NCBI GenBank assembly: GCA_037367355.1
Contig: CM074705.1
Span: 1 to 64,000, forward strand
DNA from: Neoscytalidium dimidiatum
Lineage: Eukaryota > Ascomycota > Dothideomycetes > Botryosphaeriales > Botryosphaeriaceae
DNA length: 64,000 nt
Reading direction: 5' to 3'
Positions 11,301-21,273 of this stretch are shown in pieces. The notes under the pieces were generated by a model, which saw only the letters and a list, made by a program, of their open reading frames with translations, did no database searches and had not been told where the DNA came from. Numbering within the stretch: position 1 is the stretch's first letter; every line of letters starts with the position of its first letter. The position numbers and the translations under genes are program-made.

Positions 11301-12160
11301 AACGGAACGAACCAACCAAACGCTAGAACAGTACCTAAGATTCTACCTGAATTACAGGCAAAACAACTGGGTCGAACTCCTACCATTAGCCCAATACGCG
11401 TACAACAGCACATCAACGGAAGCCACACAAACCACGCCCTTCTACGCCAACTACGGATTCGACCCTACTGCCTTCGGAGAATCTGCGAAGTACTCGCCCA
11501 AAAAGCTATGCTCAGAGCAGACCAGCTACGTGAACTACACCAGGAACTGGCCCGAGACATCAAATTCACCGCATACCGAATGGCCATGTACCATGACAGA
11601 CGGCGCCAGGCGTCGCCGCCCTGAAGGAGGATAAAGTCTGGCTCCTCAGAAAAACATCAAAACAACACGATCGAACGACAAATTGGACCACAAGAAAATC
11701 GGACCCTACCAAATTGAGAAAAACTTTCACCTGTTTCCTTTAAACTCAGATTGCCAGAACAAGTGGGTATACACCCAGTTTTCCACATCTCTTTACTTGA
11801 ACCCGCACACAGCAACGCCGAACCTGACCCAGAACTTGAAATACACCCCGATGACGCCGACAAAGAATGGGACGTAGAAAATCTTGGATGGAGACTGGAT
11901 CGACGGTCAATTTAAGTACCTCATCAAATGGGAAGGAGCGGATTCCGCCGGGAACCCGTGGGAACCCTCATGGGAACCAATCTCTTACCTTAACTGCGAG
12001 GAACTCATCCATGAATACCACCGACGAAACCCTGACCGCCCAAACCCAGAGCATCCTCCCGACGCAAACCCGGAGGAGGCGTCAAGGACACCTGAAACTG
12101 GTCCACCGGTGCCTCTCGAGGAACCAGCCCGTCGGAACCCGCCACGTCACCACCGCCTGA
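8374..12160 (+). pseudogene. pol of chromovirus copy B: PR-RT-RH-IN-chromodomain, frameshifted
   Basis: Domains in order: retropepsin with LIDSAS (about 8410); RT with [21 protein letters not shown] at 9234 and YLDD near 9530; the RT connection (9638-9895); RNase H with [10 protein letters not shown] (about 9965); integrase zinc region (about 10,780-10,930, ECDECAK); the integrase core with DFITDLP and LITDRDPRF (11,000-11,210) and GQTERTNQTLEQYL (about 11,295); and a C-terminal chromodomain with YLIKWEGADSAGNPWEP (11,910-11,970). At least six single-base frame changes interrupt it, with few or no RIP-type stops. The chromodomain assigns it to the chromoviruses, which target heterochromatin. 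Confidence 0.9.
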
Positions 12161-12631
12161 ACCAGATAACAAGGACCCTGAGCCGCCCGCGCCTCCTGCG
12201 CCTCCTCAGCCTCAATGGCCGCCAACTCCCGCTCAAACAACTCCTGACTCCGGGAATCCAGGAAGGAAAGTGTCCGCAACAGGCGGATCACCTTGGACCG
12301 AGAAGTGGCGGTACGACGAACCAAACGTTGAGCCTCCTCTTGCAACCGCTGAATCTCGGCCTCATCCCTTTCGATCTCGCGCTGGGTCTGCTCAATCTGA
12401 GCCCGCACCCGGTCCCGTTGTTGATCCACACGACGAAACTCAATAGGGAAGCCATGTCAGAAGGAAAGGAACAAAGGTGGCCTCGCTTGGCACACTCGTA
12501 ACACCTCTTGGAATCCGGCGACACAAGACAACGAAGACGAGGTCTCTCCACACAAAGGAACAACGTCTGGGAGCGTCAGTACCGTTACGAAGGATACGGG
12601 CGAGCGCGCGTCGACGAGCGGAACTGGACAT
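12082..12631 (-). pseudogene. Antisense Cys-motif/coiled-coil reading frame in copy B
   Basis: Opposite to the tail of pol, three overlapping minus-strand frames join into one protein-like segment if two indels are allowed. A basic N-terminus begins at 12631 (MSSSARRRALARILRNGTD), followed by a cysteine motif (RCLV...KRCYECAKRGHLC, near 12,480-12,540) and then a long charged coiled coil (MDQQRDRVRAQIEQTQREIE from 12429 to about 12,190). The indels parallel those in gag and pol. The layout, cysteine pairs before a Glu/Arg-rich helix, resembles antisense ORFs I associate with fungal gypsy elements. No function is known to me. Confidence 0.5.
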
Positions 12632-12711
12632 GACGGCAGAGAAATAATCTCAAGGGAACTAAGGAGGAGCTCAACTACCTTTATACTCGACCTTCGGGCC
12701 GAAGGTTGCCT

Positions 12712-12722
12712 AGAGGGGATAG
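12712..12722 (+). other. Polypurine tract of copy B
   Basis: AGAGGGGATAG directly precedes the 3' LTR (TGTTACGG at 12723). In LTR elements this purine-rich stretch resists RNase H and primes plus-strand DNA. Position and composition fit. Confidence 0.75.
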
Positions 12723-13107
12723 TGTTACGGCACAGTCGCCCAGAAAGGCGGATAACGAAACCCTACGACTACTCACCGCCCACGTGACCAACTCGGGGCC
12801 TAACTCGGCAGAATACCTACCGACACTGATGCACCAGACCACCGCACACTCGCTCAGCAAAGCTCGGACCACCGATCAGTACTGATCAGTGGGTTAACAT
12901 TACAGATCACTACTGATCGTACCGATCACTCCATGTATATAGACCACACTCATTTATCGTAGTTAGGACCCTCGTGGTCAACTTGTCAATTGATTCCTAC
13001 CCTACTATTGTACGAACCTCCCCTGCCTACCACTGTATTGGCCCCTAGAAAGCCCAAGCTGCCTGACGACGCGCCTCGACTCCCCCAGAAAGAGTCCCGG
13101 CGTAACA
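12723..13107 (+). repeat. 3' LTR of copy B
   Basis: This 385 bp LTR matches LTR A throughout. Its U3 holds GATCAGTACTGATC (12874-12887) and related GATC palindromes up to about 12,927. TATATAG is at 12936 and GTGGTCAA at 12974-12981. R-U5 is identical to the 5' LTR of the same element, but U3 upstream of the TATA box is not. Confidence 0.93.
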
Positions 13108-13730
13108 CTAGCTTACTAGCTAATAAGGCCCTAAAGCGTATCCGCGCTAGTATAAAGACTACGCTAGACGAATACGCCTTATAACTTAAAAGATACTATA
13201 GCTTAAGAATTAGTTATACTATCTATAATAAAAAGCTAGTTATAGCTTATAAACTCTCCGCGATATAAACGCGAGCTCTATACGAAAAGTATATAAGGCC
13301 GTTATAGATACTCTAAGTATCTTTAGTAGTATTAACTCTATCTTTTCTAACCTAAGATTTTCTTACCGCCTTTAGTATATATTTTTTTTCCTTCTAACGA
13401 AGGTTTTAATACTATAAATAGTATCTAGAGCTAGTAAGTTTTTTATCTTTCGAAGCTAAGAATACCTTCCTAAAAGGGGGGGGTAGTATAAGAACTTCGA
13501 ATATAAGACTTCCTACTACTTATATACGAGGAGCTATTAGCTTCTATACGAAGTTCTAGCGCGGCCTATACGGGTTACGTAACCTCGCTTACTACTCGCC
13601 TATATATAAGTCCCGCCTAACGAGTCCCTCGAATCTTCTAAGAATTCGTCTATTATCTAATAGAGACCCTCTTATACTATTCTTAAACTCCCTATTTATA
13701 TCTAGTCCTTATATAAAGTTATAGTTTTTA
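13108..13730 (+). mobile_element. RIP-mutated 3' end of a probable copia-like element
   Basis: The CA/TG-depleted sequence resumes right after copy B. A purine tract AAAAGGGGGGGG at 13472-13483 is followed by TAGTATAAGAAC, which would be an LTR start if the TG terminus had become TA through RIP. Sequence up to about 13,730 then looks like an LTR with a TATATAAG box near 13,602. No coding domain can be recognised upstream. Assignment to copia is a guess from the tract and the terminus. Confidence 0.4.
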
Positions 13731-14820
13731 TATTTTAATTTAAATTAATATAAAATTAATATAAAATTAATAATTTAATAATTTAGCGCTTAGAAAATTT
13801 TACTAATAAAAGAAAAGATCTTTAAAAATTAAAGTTAAAATATAAACTAATAGAGCTAATAAATAATAGTTAAATTAGCGCTTTAAATAAATTAATAATT
13901 ACTAGATAAATAAAAGTTATTAAGGTTTATAAATAGCGCGTATATAAATAGTTTATATTAAATATTTATAATTAATTACGTAATATATATATAATATAAA
14001 GTAGATCTTCTAGATAAAGATAGCTATTATAGGCTCTCTTTAATCGGCTATCTACGTATAATTAGTTATAGGCTTTTTAGTTTGCTATTTTTTTCTTTAT
14101 TTTTTAGCAATCGATTCTTTACTAAAACTGGGTAGGAGTGAGATTGTTATTCTAGAGATGGAGACTTATTATCTATTACGACATACGTCAGCTCACCTGA
14201 GTAGGAGCAGCAATTCGGAACAAACATCCAAGGAAATTTAAAGTGGCTCGCGCAGACACCGCGCTTTAAGGCAGACGCAGTATAGCTACTTAGATATCAC
14301 AAAAAGCTACAGAACCTAACGGCGAAAGCTTCGACCGGGATCACATTGGTTTCAAGTTGCTAAAGAGTCTCCCCGAATTGCACAAATCCACGATGAGAAA
14401 AAAAAAAAAAAAAAACCTCTTGGATTCATAAACTACACCACTCCACTTTGAAAGATTTCAAGTGCCAAAATTTTAGGGACTCCAAAGGGCTTCAGGTAGC
14501 GAAAGACATAACAGTTTTGTGATTTCCGTCCTGGATCTTTAGGTCTCGCTAATTTCGATTGACTTGTACTATGTTCGCGTGGGAAGACACGGACGGAGAT
14601 GGTACTATTTTCGGATGGCCACGCAAATTCCTCAGCCAGATGGATGAGACAATGGGTAGAATCTTATCGTCCGGTGGCTGTAGCAGGTAGAGTATTTGGC
14701 ACAGGTCTTCGGCAGCAAATCGGAGAGCAGGCGGCACTGATTGATTTTTATGACATCGGGTATGAATGTAATGCCAGACCGGTAAACCCCCAAAGTTCAA
14801 ACAATGAAGTCATCCTGCAT
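13731..14820. other. AT-rich RIP tail and transition to unique DNA
   Basis: From 13,731 to about 14,090 the DNA is AT-rich and low in complexity, with short direct repeats of ATTAATATAAA, and still lacks CA and TG. CA and TG dinucleotides return abruptly after about 14,090, which marks the edge of the RIP-affected block. A run of A occupies roughly 14,399-14,416. No gene is visible before the cyclase gene. Confidence 0.6.
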
Positions 14821-15970
14821 TCAAAGAATGGCCACCGCATTGGGTGGGCTTGCAACACCACCAGGAACCTATAACATGAATCAGCCCACGCGAACTCCCT
14901 TCAGGGGTCAAGGCTCACCTTCAACGGCACGCTACTCAAGAAAAAGCTCCACCTCCGCTCTCGCGCGCACACCTGGCTCAGTTCCTCTAGGTCGAACAGT
15001 TCCCCAATCGGCATCCCCCACCCAGCCAACAACCACTGATGCAGTACATGATCCGCGTCGTGGTGTGGTCCCATAACGGGACCTCTCTCAAAGCTCGGGG
15101 CGTCGCTAGCAACAGCGCTGAAACCCGATTCCCACAGCCAGCGCAGGGCGGCGCGCGATGCCTCCAAGCCCACAAAGTCTGGCGACGAGCGTGTTGAGAT
15201 GGCCCGCTGTTCATCGAGGCTCAGGGCCTTGAGCGCGGCATCGATACCCGTGCGAAGCAGGAGGATGTCGCCTCGGTGGATGATGATTCCCTGCTCAACC
15301 ACAATGCGCTGGATATGAGTAAGCGGGATTGGTTGGGATGTGAAGTGGTGGATGGGGATGTCGTTGGCGGCAGCCCAACGGGCGTAGTCGATGAGGATGC
15401 CGCGGCCTTGGATACCGCCATTACGGAGCCAGGCTGTGAGCGAGTTGTTAGTCGCTGGAAACTCAGAGGCTAGAATCAAGAGTACCATTGGTGCCAATAA
15501 CCTCGGACGATTGGATGTCCTTTTGAGTGTGGCCCATGTAGTAACATTTTGACTTTTGATTGCCTAGTCTGCGGCGTAAGTATAGCACTTGAACCCGGAT
15601 GCATAGAGACTGAGATCAACGGACCGTAATGTCGGAAGCCATCCCATTGCGAGCTGGACTGGGTGTTGAAGTGGACAATGTCATCATTCACGCTTCTGTC
15701 GGCTCCGCGTTGCCGGACTTCGTGATGGAAGGGCTGGCGGTCGAAGCTGGGGAAATAAGGCTGGTTCAGTGGTAGATCGAGAGACACGCGAACGCCCGTT
15801 TTGATCTCCTTCGCAGCAGCAGCAACGGTCTCTGGAGTGAGGAGATTCAGCATTCCCAGTTCATCTTTCTCGCCAAAAAGACCCCACGTGTTTCCTGGAG
15901 GTCCGTTGGAGTCGAGCGTGAGCGAGTCAAAATCAGGCAGCTGAGGAAGAGTAGTATTGGTGAACGGCAT
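14821..15970 (-). CDS. Cyclase-family (PF04199-type) hydrolase
   Basis: A 328-residue protein of the cyclase / kynurenine-formamidase-like fold family is encoded by four exons: 15970-15625, 15563-15486, 15433-14919 and 14868-14821. The introns are 61, 52 and 50 nt; the second has a CTAAC branch site. Family features are WGLFGEKDELGMLNLLTPE near residue 25, the conserved NTQSSSQWDGFRHYG stretch (about 102-116) and AWLRNGGIQGRGILIDY after it. The start at 15970 (MPFTNTTLPQLPDF) fits the domain edge; in-frame codons further upstream are possible. It is divergent from the dioxygenase at 16556 across 585 bp, which suggests shared control. The substrate is unknown; fungal members are often found in catabolic or secondary-metabolite loci. 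Confidence 0.88.
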
Positions 15971-16555
15971 TGCTGATCGGCCCCTTGGCGATGACGGTGA
16001 AGTGGATAATGGGACTGAGTTTTGAATCATGATGAACGTTAATGTTCGGTGTTGCTTTAGCGGGGTCAATTGACCCGCAATCCCCGCTCGGCGGATAAGT
16101 TTCCGAGGGAGACGCGCTTGTCATGGTCCACCGGCGCGTGACTCAAGCGTGCGAAGAGATGATGTTAAAGCTTTATGTGGATGCTTGTCCATCTCACAGT
16201 CACGTGGCTGCTGCTGGAGGATAGCCGGTGTTTGAGTGGTTGACGGGTGATGAGAGGGAGCGAAAGTGTGGTGTAGGGGCGTCTGACAAGCGTCGCCGGC
16301 CTCGGGTCGAATTGCCGCGTGCACATAGTGGTGTTGATCCAACCAATCGCATGGCACTCCATCCCGATAACCACCACTTTTGACTTTGCCCATACATATT
16401 ACATCCACTCGCACCTAGCTGAACCTTTTGAAGTAGATTCAGGCGAGTTCCGGCCCGCCCGGATTGAAGTGTCAAGTGTATAAATCGACTACACTTGCCC
16501 TACCCAAGCGCAGCAGCATAGAGCAGACTCCAAGCTAGATCGCACGAGTAGAAAA
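15971..16555. promoter_or_regulatory. Shared divergent promoter, cyclase / dioxygenase
   Basis: This 585 bp spacer separates two divergently transcribed genes. TATAAA lies at 16479-16484, 72 bp before the dioxygenase ATG. ORFs in the spacer overlap on both strands, have no family features and look accidental. Confidence 0.5.
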
Positions 16556-17940
16556 ATGTCGGCCACTACTGTTGAGGCTCTATCAATACACAAACTGGAG
16601 CTCCGCACCGCGCTGGGCCCTGTCTACCGTGACGTTCTCGCGACGCCCCCAAGAGATTGCACCGAAGAGGAGATTCCCGTCATTGACCTTAAAGTACTCT
16701 TCTCTGACAATTTCGAAGAACGCAAGGCCTTGTCCAAGGAGATTTACGCTGCTGCAATAAATACTGGCTTCTTCTACGTCAAGAACCACGGCATCCCCAG
16801 CGAGACCACCTGGAATATCAAGGAAAAGGCTTTGGAGTAAGCCCCCATGTCGGACTGAAAAAGTACGACGCCGCACTGTTTTGCAGTGCTGGCTAGTGGC
16901 CTTATATAGTCCTACACCCCACGAACCTTCCAGAACGATTCTAAACTGATAAACCATCGATAGATTCTTCCATCAGCCCTCTGAGCTGAAGGACAAAGCT
17001 TCTTTCAGTAAGTCCAAGTACTTCAACGGCTGGCGGCCCGGCTACGCCACCCGCGTCAACAAAGCCGAGTCGTGGGATACGCGCGAGGCCTTCACTTGGC
17101 GCTACCACCCCAAGTACGATCCTGATTCCAAGCCGCCGTTTGACCAAGTCCCCGAGGAGATTAAGGCCTATATCCATGGCGAGGACTTCGTTTGGGAGAA
17201 AACCTCACACATTTCCGGCTTCAAGGAGGCGGGGCTTTCATATTGGCGCGCTTGCATTACGCTTGCCCGGAAATTGGTGCGCGTGTTTGCTCTCTCGTTG
17301 GATCTGCCCGAAGATTACTTTGACAGCAGGGTGACTTACCCCGGCTCAGATATTGCTCTCAACTGGTACCCGCCCTCAACAGACAATGAAGTCAAGAACG
17401 ACAGCGTAGGATTGGGATCGCACACGGACCTGCAGCTTTTCACGCTCCTTTGGCAGGACCATATCGGCGGCCTCCAGGTCCTGAATAGTAATTGCCAGTG
17501 GATCAAGGCCAAGCCAGTTGAGGGAACTCTAGTAGTCAACATCGGGGACTTCCTGATGAGGCTCAGCAACGATACCTTCAAGTCGACCGTCCATCGCGTG
17601 TATAACAGGTCGAAAAGCGAACGAGTTTCCGTACCATTCTTTTTTGGTATGTGGAGGCTGTACATTCTGTTTTGAGGAAAGTGACTCATATAGGCAATAG
17701 GGTTGAACTTCAATTGTGTCGAAGGTGTCATACCGACATGTACCGGTGTGGACAATCCAGCCAAGTACGAACCAATCTGCTGCGGCGATGTAGGTTTCTG
17801 TGTAAAATCTCAACACTCGAATAACCACTAACAACTGCCTCTAGTGGTGCCAAATGCGCTTTAAGCAGGAAAGAGATGATGCAGATCAGGAGCGGGCCGC
17901 TACAGAGAAAGCCCCCAGCGCGGTGATTGTGTCCATGTAA
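16556..17940 (+). CDS. 2-oxoglutarate/Fe(II)-dependent dioxygenase (isopenicillin-N-synthase-like)
   Basis: A 382-residue protein is encoded by four exons: 16556-16836, 16964-17646, 17701-17789 and 17845-17940. The introns are 127, 54 and 55 nt and all keep frame. The N-terminal DIOX_N domain has IPVIDLK and the NTGFFYVKNHGIP signature (about residues 75-88). The catalytic domain shows the iron ligands H247 and D249 in GSHTDLQLF and H304 in STVHRVYN. R314 and S316 in RVSVPFFFG are expected to bind 2-oxoglutarate. Such enzymes hydroxylate, desaturate or cyclise small molecules. The divergent cyclase gene suggests a joint pathway. Product and substrate cannot be deduced. Confidence 0.92.
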
Positions 17941-19477
17941 CTTTGTGTAGCCGGGTAAAAGAATTAGTTCCGTGATACAATATTTATCCCATTTGTTCTG
18001 CTCCTTATAATCTCTAACTCATGTACTCTCAGCGTCACGATTTTATCCTGATTTCAGTTCATGACTTTGTTACAGTGACATGCCAATATTCATTCCACTT
18101 CTACTATCACCCATTCCCGGTAATCCCTACATCGTGGTGTTATTGTGCCATTCTTATCCTTTTCGCTCTCTTGTAATGTTACCATGCGCTTCCGAGTCAT
18201 GTGTACGTTAGTCACTGTGATGGCTAGCCGATTAACGCAAGAAGCAAGAATCGTGTTTCTGGAGAAAAAAGTGGTGATAGAAGCGGCATATTGACATTCC
18301 CAGCAACAAAAACATACGCGGAGTGGAGACACCTGATCGAGAATATCGAATATATAATAGCCGAACCTTTTATGACGATACGAGGATGTTGAGTTCCTCT
18401 CGGAGTGTATTGTAAAGCTGTTTACGCCATCGAAATGAACCTCGGATATCAGGATGAGGAGCTCCGAAGATTCCCATGGAGATAAGCGAAGAAAGCTTGG
18501 CTGTGTGGTAATTAGGTGGGGTATCTTTCTCAAAATGTTCGTAGGGCGAAGATCGGATCCACCGAGCTGAATCTGTGCTACCCAATCCTGCGGGTCCATC
18601 ACATTTACAGGTGCTCTTCTCGGAACCCACACCGAAGCACCGTCCAATGAGTTCGCATGCCTCATTTGTGAGAATAAACGACTGGATTCCAGGCGCGCCC
18701 ATGATGGTGTGCCGTGCTTACGTAGAGCGTGGAAGACCGTCGAACAAGGCCGCAGGTTTTTTATTTTTGACAGTGTAGTGCGAAGAGATTTGCAATATGT
18801 ACATGTTCTCAAGTCATAGTGAGACGCAAATTTTCTAAAAATTATACATGCTCTACTGCTTTAAGCACCTCAATGCCGGCTGGTCGGAATCCTTAAGTTC
18901 CGTGGGAATTTTATGATGATCTTTGATGACGAATACTGAGTACTTGGCACCACAGCTTCGGTCATGGTTGCTTTTTAGGATGTGGAGTCCCAGGTTTCGG
19001 CAGCGGCCACTCGTCAGCGAGTATTTCTTTTTCGAGGTTACACAGGCTCGTAAACTGCCAGGAACTGCAGTACAGCCGTTGAGCCTATCGAATCATGACG
19101 AGGGGGACAGTAACACTCCGTTCTACAGCCTCATCGTTCTTAATCCTAGGTACTGTCTCCACCATGTGACCGCAATAGTGTCTGACGCAAGGTGTTTCTG
19201 TGAGTGACTCTGTCCTATCATAAAGGCTCAGGCCTGCCTGATCTACATTGCCACTTCCCTTGTTGTTCTATTTGCTGTTCAGTGGCTGGCTGCGTCATCC
19301 TTTTGATGTTGGTGGCGGATCGACACAAAAATGAGGATGTTCCGATAAGCCTCGCCCATATAACGGGTGTCGGCCATCGTGGCCAAGTAGACATGATCTC
19401 TCATCTTGCCACTTTGTCCTGAAAAATATCTTGCTTTGTTTGTCCTCTTTTAGTGCCTTTGCGTCCGTTCCACAAAG
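17941..19477. other. Gene-poor spacer
   Basis: About 1.5 kb hold no gene I can support. A 110-codon minus-strand ORF (18702-18370) and a longer overlapping one (18812-18090, lacking an ATG) have no recognisable motif and lie in different frames. They might be debris of a lost gene. Confidence 0.4.
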
Positions 19478-20388
19478 ATGGCTACACACGTCCACATTAT
19501 CCCAGGCTCGTTCACTACCCCACACTTTTACATTCCGCTCCGGGATGCAGTGATTGGCACAGGATATGAAGCATCCATCACGCCTCTACTCAGCGCAGGC
19601 AAGCGCGATGGACAGCCACCAGCGACCATGGAGGATGATGCTCAACAAATTCACAACGCCACCAAAGCATTGGCCGACCAGGGAAAGGACATCGTGCTCG
19701 TCATGCATTCCTACGGCGGCATCCCTGGTACTAATAGCGTCGAGGGCCTCCTCAAGACAGAGAGAGCGGAAGCAGGGAAGTGTGGAGGCGTCATCAGATT
19801 GGTCTACCTGACTGCTCTGGCTCCTGAGGTCGGTAGATCTGTGAATGATGTCATGGCTCCTTTGATGGAGAAGTACAAAGACGTAAACTATGTCAAGGTT
19901 GAAGTAAGATTTCCTTACCCTGGGCTGCTGTCCCTGCATGAGCGGAGTCGGAGCGGATTGCTGAAATCGAACAGGGTGATTACATGAGTCACGAGCCTGA
20001 ACTCAGCGCAAAGTATACCTTCTCCGATCTGCCACCCACAGAAGGCCTGGCCCTTGCAAACAAGATGCCGCATCATTCTACAATCAGCTTCAACGGCAAG
20101 CTGTCATACCCAGCGTACAAGGATGTGGAGGTTTCTTACATCGTGTGCACCCAGGATCTTTGTGTGCCGGTGGATTTGCAGCGTTCGATGATCCGATCAA
20201 TCGAGAGAGAAAGCGGACGCAAAGTCCACGTCCAGGAGTTGGTTTCAGGACACTGCCCTATGTCCAGCAGACCGGTTGAGGCAGCCAGACTGATCGCCAC
20301 AGCGGTTGAACAGGCAGCTCGTCCACGGTCGAGCGGACAGATTGAGACGGCGAATTTCATGGCCAAGGGTGTCGAACAGCGTGTTTAG
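19478..20388 (+). CDS. Alpha/beta hydrolase (AB_hydrolase_6 type)
   Basis: A 279-residue protein is encoded by two exons, 19478-19903 and 19975-20388, with a 71 nt intron. The nucleophile elbow VLVMHSYGGIPG puts the catalytic serine at S78. D203 (VCTQDLCVP) and H235 (SGHCPMSS) complete a plausible triad. The oxyanion region near PGSFTTPHFY at the N-terminus is typical of small soluble esterase-like fungal hydrolases of about 250-280 residues. There is no signal peptide. It lies 1.5 kb downstream of the dioxygenase on the same strand and may belong to the same small locus, but nothing in the sequence proves that. Substrate unknown. Confidence 0.9.
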
Positions 20389-21273
20389 TACACCTCTGTC
20401 TGCCCGAAGACTTTATTAAGACTTGTTCAAATCCTTGTTAGATAGCACATGAATAGAATGGTCATAACTGCCTAAATTATGTACCCCTTTAGGAATTTGG
20501 AATATGTAAAACTAAAAGTAAGATATCTAACTACTGTCTCGAGCTGCTCTACTATCCAGGTTGTTGATAGGAGCGCATTGAGAACGGTTTCCGCTTGCCA
20601 TCGCAATCTCTAAACATGCGGCGTGACGTTGTGCAGGCCTCAGGTTTTGATACTGATTATGACATAGGTAGCCTCGATCTCGAGAAAATGCAGCGGGATG
20701 GTTATTGAACAAAATGCCGGAGACAAAGCAGTGTTCCTCGTGTGTGAGAGCCAACAGAACGGATCCTTCTCAACCCACATGAAAATTGCAAAAGAGACGC
20801 CAGAGGCCGATCTCTATGAGCTACTGATCCGTGGAAAGTGACGATGTCAAGGGTCTTGTGTTGCTGACTGTGACAGAACAGGAGGCCAGTGAAAGGGATG
20901 CATAAGTGCAATGATGAGGCTCGGTTGAGATAGCGCGTAGGCGCATAAAGTGTGAAAGTAACGGCTGTAGCTTCAGCTATCTCGGGCCGCTGGTAGGGGG
21001 TATGAGTAATAAGACTGGATGGACGAAGTGCAAGGCAGTCAGCGTGGAGTGGTTTTCGGAGGAGGTGATTTGTAACCGGGCAATGTCCAGGGCGGGGCCG
21101 CTGCTTCTTCTCCCCCGCGTTTCCGCAGTTGCTGACGCCATCTCTCCATTTTCCCCCTCCCTCCAACCTGCACTTGCACATGCATCCGCACCTTTCCGCT
21201 CTCTTATAGTAGCGGCTATGCTCGCCTCTCGCCCTCACCCGCCATTGACGGCCCAAATAGGATCCCAACCACC
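20389..21273. other. Intergenic spacer
   Basis: This 885 bp spacer separates two plus-strand genes. A 218-codon minus-strand ORF (21358-20702) overlaps the start of the DUF427 gene and is Arg/Cys-rich without domain features, so I treat it as accidental. Confidence 0.5.

Larger units (their letters stand above)
6607..13107 (+). mobile_element. Ty3/Gypsy chromovirus copy B, full length with mismatched LTRs
   Basis: A 6.5 kb LTR retrotransposon has its 5' LTR at 6607-6990, a primer-binding site at 6993-7001, gag, protease, RT ([10 protein letters not shown]), RNase H, an HHCC/DDE integrase and a chromodomain, then a purine tract at 12712-12722 and the 3' LTR at 12723-13107. It is free of RIP-type mutation but carries many single-base indels that break gag and pol, so this copy is non-autonomous as sequenced. 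Flanking 5-mers are TTAAT (left) and CTAGC (right), so there is no target-site duplication. It sits inside RIP-mutated sequence on both sides and therefore arrived later. Confidence 0.95.

Noticed and set aside
13108..14090. AT-rich stretch considered as a centromere or telomere-proximal element
   Set aside because: The depletion of CA and TG and the purine tract with an LTR-like end are explained by RIP of transposon DNA; no telomere repeat is present.
18090..18812. 240-codon and 110-codon minus-strand ORFs after the dioxygenase
   Set aside because: The longer lacks an ATG start, the shorter lies in another frame, and neither has a recognisable motif. They may be debris but cannot be supported as genes.
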